Source of the DNA: Isoetes taiwanensis
Taxonomy: Eukaryota; Streptophyta; Lycopodiopsida; Isoetales; Isoetaceae
Direction: 5' to 3'
Assembly (NCBI GenBank): GCA_021234155.1
Contig: JAJEKV010000013.1
Coordinates: forward strand, 5,584,775-5,648,774
Length of the DNA: 64,000 nt
Shown here: one piece after another, positions 43,101 to 53,103 of the stretch
How the letters are laid out: each line of letters opens with the position of its first letter
Position numbering within the stretch: position 1 is the stretch's first letter
Translations under genes and position numbers: made by a program
The notes under the pieces: model-generated
The model's database searches: none
The model's input: only the letters and a program-made list of their open reading frames with translations
Told to the model about the DNA's origin: nothing

Positions 43101-43641
43101 GTGTGACTTGAAGGCCTTGGCAAAGATTTTGAATTTACAGCAGCCTCTGTTCAACCCATGGGATCTTGCATAATCCTTCCACCAGATTCAGGCAGACTTA
43201 GTAAGATTTGTAGTAGCCACTTTGCCAATGTCCTTTTTGGTCATTCCATAAGACTTGCCAAACTCATCCATCTCGTCCAACCAAGATTTTGCATCCATGC
43301 CAGAACAGGAAGTGCCTGAAAATTGAGCAAGTTTATGGTTCTAACAAATGCTGGTAATAGCCGAATCCACCGTTTTTTTATTAATCTTTCTTTCGAGACT
43401 TAGCACTGTCCTGTTTAGAGGCGGTGGACTCTGAAGAGTCGTCAGAATCAGAAGAGTTCGAACTACTATCAGAAGATGAAGAATTGCGGGCACGTTTAGA
43501 TCGTGTCGGTGCAGAGGAACCACGACCTAAGGTTGGTGGTGGCGGTGGTTTAGGGGCCTCCATGACTGATACTTCTTCTCCATCTTCCGGTATGCCAAGG
43601 CCTATTGGTCGTTGCATTACATACTGCTGAAGTTGCGCCAT
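40128..43641 (-). pseudogene. Tekay-like gag-pol remnant with internal deletion
   Basis: Gag N-terminal piece (43641-43381) is Ser/Lys-rich. A zinc-knuckle stretch with CFQLGHRMQGC (about 42600) is followed after about 40 residues by [15 protein letters not shown], the RT active-site region. Protease and the first half of RT are therefore deleted, and the YxDD motif is FFDD. The rest of RT follows ([17 protein letters not shown], 42518-42069), then RNase H (AVATDASKIATGAVL, YPIHDQELLAVV), then integrase with intact H-H-C-C (HDTHNSPIAGH..CQLC). The integrase has D (TMDFI) and E (NGQLER) but Asn in place of the second Asp (ISNRD). The chromodomain is LQYLVKWKHLPTEDATWV. Several frameshifts. Confidence 0.85.
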
Positions 43642-43741
43642 CTAACGCTTGATAATGAGCAATTCCTGTTCAGGGGTCAAGTGGCCCGGATCTACTAGAG
43701 TCGCCCATGCTGGATTACGTGTACCATCTATAGCACAATTG

Positions 43742-45483
43742 AAACAAGGAGGTTATAGATGAATGTTGGGTATGACTCACTTCAAGGAAGAAAATGATTG
43801 AGCATACGCAAAGATCATGCACACCACAAGAATATGACAAGCAGTATATAAGAGAAAAGTTATAAAATATATTAATCAAAACACTTATAGACTGTGAGTA
43901 CAAATATTATAAAGACCCATAGGCTGATACAATAAGGTAGAGAACATAAAGACTAAGAGTCGTGCTTTGGGGTAGGAGGCTGTGGCGGTCGCCGATGCCG
44001 AAGGAGTGTAACACCTGGGCTGACTGACAAGGCAACTGATGATGCTACCTCCGGCGGAAAAGCAGTGGCCAAGGGAGCAGCCACGAGCAGCTTCATGCCC
44101 CAGGGGGTTCATCTCTATGTTAGGGGCATATGGCATGTGCGTGCATCAGGTCGGAAGAAACCCCTATGTATACGGCTCGCCCTCCATAGAAACCCCTATG
44201 TATACAGTCTTGTGTTGTCGAAGCAGAATACCCGATTCCATACTTTTACAACAATTTACCCTACCCTTAAACTTATTTTTACGTCCAATATTTATTCATG
44301 TAGCCTACCCTCTACCTTACATTTACATCCAAGCTACAAATGTTGCAAGCTTCACAAGTTTTCCAGTTGCCAATGCTAAAATCATATTAGTTGAACTTGA
44401 TTTTGCCCAAATTGCACATTTGGGGTTTCATTTGTGACCATAGTAGCTGTAGAGCATCCATCTCTATAATCCACGTTCAAAGGGATCTTGTATATTCATC
44501 TGCACATATGCATGCATATTGTCAGAGCGTGCTTCAAGTTATTATCTTGAATTTCTTTTAAGTTCTATTAGGCAAGTTGTAAGTTGTAAGTTGTCCCTTA
44601 GATATAGAGTTTTTAGTAGACGTCCATTGAAAACGTCGTCAAGAATAACCTCTTAGAACATATAACCAACTTCCTAACATAAAGGTTTTCAGCCAAAAGA
44701 AACACTTCCGGGCATAAAAGAGACAAAGAATGTAATGATGCCTAGCTTGGAGAGTTTTCTTGTGATGCTTGGAGGCAGAATAATCAATTGTATAATCTCC
44801 TCCTTTACCACTTCGCAATAAAAGTATAGACCACGAAATTGATAAAGCCTATGACTGCAAGGAGCCAGTAGAAGTTGCTTAATTTTCTTTGGTTATTTTA
44901 AACCTAGGCAACCATCCCGGATTAGAATCATGCTTGGTTATTCCATTGACAATGGAAACAATGGCTCTGCTTAAAAATAGCCTAGAGAATTAGACACAAA
45001 CATCACAGAAGTGGGCATGTTGTGTAGGCTCTCAGGAGATTCGCCATACTAGAAGTCTAGCAGCCCTGCAAATATGAAGAGATCTGCAAGTCCAAAGCAG
45101 GAATATTGCAAACCAATCCAGAACATGCATTCATTGGAAAAATTGCTATGGAATTATTTAGCACATGATGGCTTCTGGCCATTCTGATCCTTTTTCTCTA
45201 TAAATGCTGCCATCACCATGTAGAAGCATGATAGGAGAAGTCCATGTCCAATTCTCTACAAAATTGTGATGCATGCACATGCAAATGGCACAAAAAGCCT
45301 GTCATAGACTGCAAGCAAGAGAAGGACTGCAAACAGGTAGGAAGAACCAACTGCAGCAACTGGAAATGCGAAATGATGAGTTGTGTGTATTGTATAGCAG
45401 ACTCTGTCCACGTGTTTCCCCCATTGTGCCTATATCCTGCAAACAACAAATAAGATTATGAGCATTAAGTTGAAGGAACATAC
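43742..45483. other. No assigned gene
   Basis: GAAACCCCTATGTATAC is repeated at about 44156 and 44201. TGTAACACCTGGGC at about 44006 could be an LTR start, but no partner was seen. An exon-like stretch at 45213-45449 (minus) follows the transporter pseudogene without matching its C terminus. Confidence 0.35.
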
Positions 45484-46400
45484 TAAGCAAAACCTCCAAA
45501 GAATCCTTGCAGGTCTCCAAAAAATGGTACAGTCACCGCAACGAAGCATGTAAAAGCTGAAGAGAACAGAGAATCAGAAAATGGAACTTCATTGATAGAA
45601 GTTGAGCAGGACAAAGAACATTACCAATACATAGAGATCTGACAACCAAACGAGCCTTGAAGCTTGGTTCAAGTTTGAATTTAAAATTCAGGAATGTTTC
45701 CAGTTGATCAAACAGGGGCATTGCATAAATCTATTAAGAACTGTGAATCTTGGTAAGAAACTTGCAAAAGAAATGGATTTAAGGCTAAAAACTTGTAACC
45801 TGATAGCTTCCAAATATATGAAGCACAACCAAGAGGTTGGCTATAACAGCTAACACCTTTGGTATGAAAAGAACAAGCACCAGCTTATCTTCATGTTTAT
45901 GGCCAAAAACCCAATCCAGGTGTTTGTCATTTTGTTTAAGCCCAGTAGCCTACAACTGCACATGGAAAGTAGCACAATGCAATTACTGTGTAGGCTAGAA
46001 GAACCCCAAGCCACATGGCTATTTTTGAAGGACTGTCTTTAGTGGATGGAATGGTTGCCTAAATCTCCAAAGCTACATTGTGGTCTGCAGTAGCAAATGC
46101 CATCTGGCCCATTGCATCAAAAATACCAAACACAGCCATGGACTCTTGTGAAAAGTCATAACTAACTGCTGGAGATTTTCCTCTATGGAGTGTTGCAGAC
46201 CAAGCAATGGTGGAATATCTCTGTCGTGATAGTAATATGATGTCAGGAACTTAAATTGAAGTATTATCTGCGCAGCACATTATAATAGAAGAAGAAAAAC
46301 ATTTACTACATGCTTACCCAATAGATGTAAGGGCAGCTATGACAGAAACCCATGTGATGCTATAAGTTGCTGAAACTGGCTTAGGAATAACTGTATAAAT
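45484..46400 (-). pseudogene. Lysine/histidine transporter-like (amino acid permease) pseudogene
   Basis: Minus-strand exons. A possible one at about 46400-46327 ends ITWVSVIAALTSIG. 46222-45799 reads YSTIAWSATLHRGKS, VSYDFSQESMAVFGIFDAMG, ATADHNVALEI*ATIPST, LAYTVIALCYFPCAVVGYWA and LLVVLHIFGSYQ. 45730 onward reads IYAMPLFDQLETFL, FKARLVVRSLCI, and after a GT-AG intron AFTCFVAVTVPFFGDLQGFF ending at 45484. These are ordered segments of the LHT branch of plant amino acid/auxin permeases (proton-coupled plasma-membrane transporters, about 10-11 TM). Decay: a Gln codon is TAG in EIQATIPST, stops and a frameshift follow GYWA, the N terminus is unclear and the PTTYFLPCI segment is missing. Kept introns show a DNA-level duplicate. 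Confidence 0.82.
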
Positions 46401-47744
46401 CCAAAAAGCAAAACCCAATGTTTCACCTTCGCATTTGAATAAATGTTATGTTGCTAATCTTTCTCATGGATTTTGCAGCAGTTAACATATGCACTGTATC
46501 CACTCCACGCAGCTCAGCTTTCCTAAAAGGGAATCATGTATGGGTGGAACAACATAGTCTGAGTAGATATGACTCTCCATTCTTACAAATATCCTCCCGG
46601 GAAAAGATAACTAGTAATCCGACCTGTTATATTTATTTATATACACGACATAAAGATACATCAAGAGGTGTTAACATTCTACTAAGCATAGCAATAAATA
46701 TACAAACAGACCAGGACCACGAAGAACAACATCCTCCTAGGGCATTTCAGAATAACACAGGATGGAATCTATGGAATGGATCCTTGGAGTTTATTCGGCA
46801 TTCTTTTGCATGACCACAGAGAACAATATCTTCTAAACACATTTTAGTATAACAGCAAGCAGGAGGTTCCTTCTGTATATATAACATCTGTATAAGAAAA
46901 TACCAGAAATGAAGAGTCATGTGGCCATGCCACGAAACACAGCAACCAAATGTCGTTCTTCAATCCAAATGCAAATAGACCACACTTTTTTCCTGTGTTA
47001 TTAAAGCACAGAAAAGCTGGTGATTTCGTCTGAAGGAAAAACCTACGTTAATAAAAAATAAAAAAATCGACCCTCTGAAGACAGAATAGATCGCTAGGAT
47101 CTTTGATGTTACCCCCTTTGAATCCAAAACTGGAATGGAAGTGCTCCTCCTGAAGATAGAATGAGCAAAAACAATATGAGTAAGACCCTGAAAAATAGTA
47201 AAGACCCTTAAACGTATATCTGGCAGCAATCTTTGGATTCCCAGCCCTCAAACGTATTCTAACGCCTTAGCAAATCCAAGGAAACCCTGCCGGAACCGTA
47301 AAAAAACTTACATCTTGGGCGCCAAAACGTAGGAGGTACCTTAAGTATAAGTATATGTACTTCAAAATTCCAAAAATTCTCCGTCCACGCACATGTATTC
47401 TACGGAATACATGTGTGAACCCCCCTTGCTTCATGCTCATCCAAGCAGCAATATCCTATCCCAGGGCAACAAGAGCGAGATCACAGTGTACCAATACTAG
47501 GGTAACTGTGCGGTTTCTTATGGCCCGCCAAGGTGGATAGAGCACGCAAGACCCACCAGGATGCTTCTGCCTCAAGCCCAAGGTCCTTGGCAAAGAAGAG
47601 GACCTGGCCTTACCGAAAGGCAGAAAGGAAGAATCTTGTGAGCTGATTCACTTTTTCTAAATTCATAGTGACCTCGTCCTCCTTGGCTTCCTCCACCTCC
47701 TCTTTTAGATGCTCCTTATTGTCATAGAGGTCTTCCCTTCTTCA
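46401..47744. other. No gene seen
   Basis: Frames at 46448-46813 (plus) and 46960-47229 (minus) have no recognisable similarity. Could include lost 5' exons of the transporter copy. Confidence 0.35.
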
Positions 47745-48699
47745 TCAGTTTTCCATAGGAATGGTGACATTATCAATATTATGGACATGGGGTCCCATGG
47801 CGGCAAAGGCGGCGTCAAATGGTTGGAATGGAGCATCTTGCAGCATAAGTTGGTGCAGACTTAGAAGAGTTTCAACAGGCTCCACATCCCCCTGATGAAA
47901 ACCTAACAAAATTTTGAACTTGGGGTGGATACTCAACAGGGGAGAAGTCGAGGAAGTCGTCCTGGCAATACTCAGCCAACTCGTAAAGAACTTGTGCCTT
48001 GGCCTTGCGGCGAAAGTTGGCTATCACATGGTATGCCCACATGATGTCGTCGAGTAGGAGGTAATCTTGATTATTGACACGAATAATCGGGAGACCATCC
48101 AATCCGGCAAGTTTATGCCCCGGCTCCGATGCACAGGCATCTCAGCAGCTAACTACTTCCATCGTTCAAAGTCGGCATGGCTAACCTGCTCATCTTCATT
48201 AGGAGTCGAAGGAATGGGTACTTTTCCTGTTTCTGAAGGTGCGGCCTCATCATCAACATAGCGATCCATAAGGATAGCTAAGGCAAACTGAGCTCAAAAT
48301 AAGCATGCCTGCCGAACTGGAGGATAGGGGCATTCTTTGCTCATCGCTGGATGCCACGAAGGATATCCTCTACATGTCGATCATGTAGATATCCTCTGAT
48401 ACAAGGTGTCTCTATCCAAGTATAGGCGGGAAGGATCCCCCGTGTGGGATGCACCTTAGAACAATTTCTTGAGTGTAAAACTCAAGAAACTGAGCATCCT
48501 CTGGATGTGCTTCCATATTCAGAATGAGATCCACCTCTTGTAACAAGAAAGGATGAAGAGATTCGATGGGACTTGGGAATCCCAATGCTCGCCATTTCAA
48601 ACGTACAGAGTAGTCTATGCTAGGGTAGAAGAGAAAGAAGGAATACAAGCAATTGAAGGCGCAAGAGAAGTATGAACACAAAGTACGATTGTCTCTCAC
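47745..48699 (-). other. Unassigned protein-like frames (minus)
   Basis: 48699-48412 (95 codons, with RLKWRALGFPSPIESLHPFL and EDAQFLEFYTQEIVLRC) and 48102-47872 (DGLPIIRVNNQDYLLLDDIM, VIANFRRKAKAQVLYELAEY) look like real protein in composition. A partly overlapping frame, 47936-47745, continues it. I recognise no family. Frames change between the pieces, so this is either a multi-exon gene or a decayed ORF. It lies on the same strand as the H3-like remnant and the 182-codon frame upstream. Confidence 0.35.
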
Positions 48700-48902
48700 T
48701 CTCTCCCTTTTCGTTTGAAAAGTAAAGTTGTTGACGTCACGTCAGTAATTAATAATTAATTTCCCCCTTTTTTTTTAAATGTTAATAAAACACATGATGT
48801 ATACAAAATAAATGAAGTCAACGGATGAATACCATATATTAATACCAATAACAACAGCACAAATTTTTTATATATGAATAATTATTACAAAACTTTCAGA
48901 AT

Positions 48903-49385
48903 TTAGATTGGATCTCCACGGATCCATGGAGCCAATGCCAAATCCTTAGGCATAATGGTGACTCTTGGCGTGAATAGTGCAAAGGTTTGCCTTACCCAGA
49001 AGAGCAACCAAATAATCCTCGGCGGCCTCCTGTAGAGCAAGGATGCATGTGTCTAGAAGCGCAGCTCAGTCTTGAATTCTTGGGCGATCTCCCGCACCAA
49101 GCGCTGGAATGGCAATTTGCATATTAGGCGCTCCGTGGATTTCTGGTATTTCCGGATCTCCCTCAATGCAACAGCGCCAGCCTTGAAATGGTAAGTCTTC
49201 TTTTGGCGCTTAGGCGGCGAGGGCAAAGGAAGTGTCTTGCCGCCAATGGCCGGATAATTAGCCCTTTGGACTAGGGCTTCATGGCACTCCGCACTCTTGG
49301 CTTTCACTGCCCCTCCTGCCGCTTGTAACTGCTTCTTGTACTGCCCTCCCAACCGTTGAGGGGTCTTCTTGCGCTTCCTGTGGAT
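48903..49385 (-). pseudogene. Histone H3-like pseudogene with unusual N-terminal tail
   Basis: [20 protein letters not shown], then [19 protein letters not shown], is the alpha-N and alpha-1/loop-1 core of histone H3 with only a few changes. In shifted frames follow ILALQEAAEDYLVALL, ANLCTIHAK and VTIMPKDLALA..IRGDPI, the H3 alpha-2 to C terminus. At least two frameshifts (or unrecognised introns) separate them. The tail before the core ([18 protein letters not shown], then [12 protein letters not shown], then [14 protein letters not shown]) keeps only faint traces of the ARKSTGGKAPRKQLA pattern and is longer than canonical. Loop 1 has canonical length, which argues against a typical CENH3. 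It lacks an obvious start Met in context. Confidence 0.7.
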
Positions 49386-49537
49386 AGTGCGGCCTTCGGA
49401 CTGGTCCTAAACTTGTGTCTGGGCATCTACTTCCCTTCTACACTCGGCTATACTCTGGGCGTGCTACTCCAGTCTCAAATGGACTTCGATCCATCTATGT
49501 ATCTTTGCAAGGTAGCATTCCGGCATAGCTGCCATCT

Positions 49538-50086
49538 CTAGTCCGACGCGCTGCTGAAGTAGGGGGGTGAAGTACTCAGGGAGGTCATTCCAGATATAGC
49601 AGATTCAGTCCTCTCTTCATAATAATAAGATGGCAGGATAAGGGGGTTGCCATCATCAATAAACTCGCCATTCTCAAGATAAATGAACTCCACTCCCCTA
49701 GCTTGTGTGTCTCCCCTCACTATTTCTCGGGCATCTGCTTCAAAAGCCATATCCATTACTCTTCGTGCCTCGACCCGAGCAGCTTCGGTATCATCTCCCA
49801 TCGAAGATTTTGGGGGGAAGAACTTGGTGATGATCAAAATTTGATCGGGCTGCTCTACCAATGTGTACATCTCCCCCAAAGCATTAAGCTTCAAAAGGAA
49901 GCGCTCGGTTAAGTGAAATATGGGAAAGGGGATTCTCCCTCCCGATTTAAAGCACAAAACTAACTGAACCAAAAGGAATTCTATCCTCTTAGGGCCTCTG
50001 GTAAGAAATCTCCCAAGAACGGCGAAGATTTGGATGATGTTAAGGGTGTCATAGGTTTGATCCATACGTATACGAGCCAATCTCAT
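49538..50086 (-). CDS. Unassigned 182-codon frame
   Basis: Open from MRLARIRMDQTYDTLNIIQI to a stop after SPPYFSSASD. The first part is hydrophobic and basic (AVLGRFLTRGPKRIEFLLVQ, GGRIPFPIFHLTERFLLKL). The second part is acidic (DDTEAARVEARRVMDMAFEA, GVEFIYLENGEFIDDG). No family recognised. It could be a transposon-associated ORF given the surroundings, and the start codon is not secured by context. The next gene-like remnant downstream is H3-like, 150 bp away on the same strand. Confidence 0.35.
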   Translation of the reverse strand: MRLARIRMDQTYDTLNIIQIFAVLGRFLTRGPKRIEFLLVQLVLCFKSGGRIPFPIFHLTERFLLKLNALGEMYTLVEQPDQILIITKFFPPKSSMGDDTEAARVEARRVMDMAFEADAREIVRGDTQARGVEFIYLENGEFIDDGNPLILPSYYYEERTESAISGMTSLSTSPPYFSSASD

Positions 50087-50809
50087 TAAAAGACATAGGG
50101 TTTAGGGTAGAATCACAATGAGGATTAGTGGCGCTAGGTAGGGTGGGTAGCAAGTTAGGTGGCCAAGGTCAGCTATGGATGTCGAGCTTAGTCCGGCGGC
50201 TATGGCGTCCAAGGGCAGTGAAGACACAAAAGGCGAATACAAAAAATAAAAAGAAACTTCCAACAGTGCAAATGCACCATTTTTGGTCCATCTTCTGACA
50301 ACTCTAGTGTTAAGCTTCATAAAAGGGGCTAAAGGTCGTTCTAATCGTGAAGGGTTTTAGACTTGTACAAGATCTATGGACAAGCACAAGAAGTAAAATT
50401 CAAGGTTAACTCTGCTCTTGCATTCTGGTTGGGGCTTAATGAAATATTGCGGGAAAGAATGGTGATACATGGGGCTTCTGAATCTACGACTAAGGCCGAG
50501 CGTAGAAAGATTCACTAAATCATAGAATGATTTAAATTTTGTTCACAAAATTGTAGAATGATTTCGTATTTTTTGATCTGTCACTTTCTGTTCACATTTA
50601 GGTCCGGCAAGCATCTCAATAAATTGCTGATAAGAGATCTATCAAAGTTTTAGGTTTGTGCAGGAGTTAGTACACGGTGAGTAAAGTTGCTCACCGATTC
50701 AATTCAAGACTCTGGGATTGTAGTTTTTGAAGTATGTTTCTCCCGCGGGGATCAAACCCGTGCTACATAGATCTGTGGATGTTGTTAACAGGACATTGCA
50801 AAGTCCACG
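50087..50809. other. No gene seen
   Basis: No recognisable similarity. A minus frame at 50102-50320 is unsupported. Confidence 0.4.
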
Positions 50810-51056
50810 ATTAAAATTGGCTTTATAGTGATATCCAAGGACAAAGGCAGTATGCTTGCTTGCAGAAACAAACAAGTGGGAGTGACAATGGGATTAAAAT
50901 CAGCTTTACAGTGATATCCAAGGACAAAGGCAATATGTTTGCTTGCAGAAATAAACAAGGGGGAATGTAGCAGGATTAAAATTGGCTTTACAGTGATATC
51001 CAAGAACAAAAGCAGTATGCTTGCTTGCAGAAACAAACAAGGGGGAGTGGCAGCTG
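50810..51056. repeat. Minisatellite, 3 x about 82 bp
   Basis: Units start at 50810, 50893 and 50975, each ATTAAAAT(T/C)(G/A)GCTTTA followed by GTGATATCCAAG, GCTTGCAGAAA and AACAAG(T/G)GGGA. Minus-strand frames here (for example 50785-51036) simply translate the repeat. Confidence 0.92.
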
Positions 51057-51349
51057 GAAAAATCCAAAATCCAGAATGATGGAAAAAGGATCAGATAATA
51101 ATGATCATAATAATATTGTGCATTAGTGAGCCCATTGCTATTAACGTTTTTGCTCGAAAACCCTTCGGGGCGAGGTTTTTTAATCCTGACAATAATTGGC
51201 TTCATTAATGTGGTCCAGGTCAGTGCGACTTTTTGACAACACTGTTGGACACTAAGACTATGTTCAACAATAGTAGAAATTGTGGCTTCAAGATCTTTTC
51301 AATCGCAATTTGAAGAGTCAGCAAGTCTTATTGGCAATAGACTCAAGTT

Positions 51350-51776
51350 CCTGGGACAATCTAGCAAAGAGAGCATTTCACTTGGCTTCTGCGTAGATTA
51401 TTTGGTCAATTTGGAAAAGGAGGAATCTTTTCATTTTCTAGGGTAATAGATGCTATGATACTCAAGTCCTCATTGAAGCTAAGTAATGCTTTATCAAAGC
51501 ATATATATCATCATCAATAGATTGAAGCGAAAAGTTGTATTTCGGAGAACTATCTTCAGATTCATATTTATGCTTAATTCACGTTTAGATATTGTATGCT
51601 GCAAGGAGGCAGGTTGTTCTACTCTAGTGGAAATTTTCTCCATTAAGTTTTCAGCCGCCCATCTATGTGTACAATTTCTTTAAGTTTTGCGTCTTGCCAA
51701 TAAAAGAAAACTAGAAGTAAAGCAGGCTGAGAGTGTCCTAAGTTATATCTTCGGGTGGAGCATTACCAAAAAAAAA
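51350..51776 (+). mobile_element. LINE 3' fragment, plus strand
   Basis: Plus-strand translation gives NLAKRAFHLASA*IIWSIWKRR, DTQVLIEAK and KAYISS, the same ORF2 C terminus as the copy at 21494-21862, with stops. It ends in a short A-run (about 51767-51776). The 5' boundary and target duplication are not clear. Confidence 0.65.
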
Positions 51777-52458
51777 AGTCTGAAGTTATGTTCTAAGCCT
51801 AAAGATTTCATTTAACTTACTAACCTGGTTGGAACAATAATTTGATTCCTTAAATTTTCATCCATGCAATACCTAAGAGAAATGCAGGATGCTTAAGTTT
51901 AAAAACTAGAAGCTCGATCATTGAAATGATTAGGAAAAGGGAATTGTACCTGACTTTAATATTCCTTATAATATGTTGGTGGCCTTGAAATGTCCGTTAG
52001 TCTTAAATGCATGTAGTAGTAGTCTTGATGTGCCTCGTGTGAAATATTCTATGCCTTGAAATGTTGTGAAAGCCCCCTCCCCAAAAAAAAAAAAAAAAAA
52101 AAAAAAATCATATTGAGCAAAAATGTTTTTACACTGGACATTCAAAAAGTCCATTCGTGGTAAAAATCATGTTCTAGAAAGCCCACTCACGTTAGAGGTT
52201 ATATCACATCACCATAGCTCTTGTAAGGCCAACGACCCTTAGGAATAAAGTTCTTCACATTTTTTAAGTTCATGTTGCTCCTGTGAGAACAATGTAAAAT
52301 ATTTCATCTATTTCTTTTTTAATTCCAAGATGATCTTGTGATCTATACGACAAATTTGAGAAGGATTAATAACATTAATGCTACATTATAAAGCGACGCT
52401 AATTATGTTAGAGAACAAGGAATTCAACATTACATTTACCCTTAGTTAGAAGATAATT
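51777..52458. other. No gene seen; 25-base A-run
   Basis: A homopolymer A-run at 52083-52107 preceded by GCCCCCTCCCC may be a retroposon tail. No coding similarity. Confidence 0.4.
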
Positions 52459-53103
52459 TTTTTTTTTGAGGGATAAAAAAGATTTTATTTACTTAGAGAG
52501 AATAATACAAAGCCACATGGCAGAGGTGCACCCATCCACAAATATGAGATGGGGGTAGCTACGTAGCTCCAGCTTGTACTATTCTCTTTCCCGACCTAGA
52601 CCAGATCAAAATAGGTGCCCCATATTTCTTCCTTTACCTCTTCTTCACATTTAAAAACTAGCCTAAATTTTTTAAGTCTTTCAAGTACCAGGTGAAGTAG
52701 CTGAGTTGATGATATGAATACCTCCCCGATTCTCAAAGAAAGACTCGGGCATTCCTCCTTTTCCATATTGACCAGATCGTTCAGGCCCTAGCTATGTGAA
52801 AAGAAATCTTCTTCTTGGGACACCATTCTGGAGGGAGAATTCCTAGCAGCAATTCTTTGGTTCCTAAGGGGTATTCGAACCTATCCAGACTCCAGGCCCA
52901 TACTTCATGCAACATCCCACATTCCACCAGACAATGTTCTATGGATTCCTCTTCCTCTTCACACTAGGGCAAAGTGGGCTCACGTTATTGTCCCATTTGG
53001 AGACTAGATGATTGACCCTTGGGACCCTGTGGATCACTTGCCAAAGAAAGACGTTGATTCATGGAGGGAGGAATTTCAGCCAAGCCGCGTTTCTCCAGAT
53101 GTT

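Larger units (their letters stand above)
36170..43741 (-). mobile_element. Tekay-like Ty3 element with a heavily invaded 3' LTR
   Basis: The minus-strand order is gag (43641-43381), gag zinc knuckle, RT, RNase H, integrase, chromodomain (40600-40128), polypurine-like AAGGGGGTAGAA (39594-39605), then an LTR from 39593 to 36170. The LTR has TGTGACG/CGTCACA ends. Without its three insertions the LTR would be about 1.53 kb. The chromodomain and long LTR suggest the Tekay/Del chromovirus group. A matching 5' LTR was not found beyond 43741, so the element seems truncated there. Confidence 0.8.

Noticed and set aside
48903..49385. Calling the H3-like remnant a CENH3 (centromeric H3)
   Set aside because: Loop 1 is canonical ([13 protein letters not shown]) and lacks the longer loop typical of CENH3; a centromere interpretation is not supported.
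50785..51205. Minus-strand frames with repeated FLQAS and CKADFN words
   Set aside because: Translation of the 82-bp tandem repeat.
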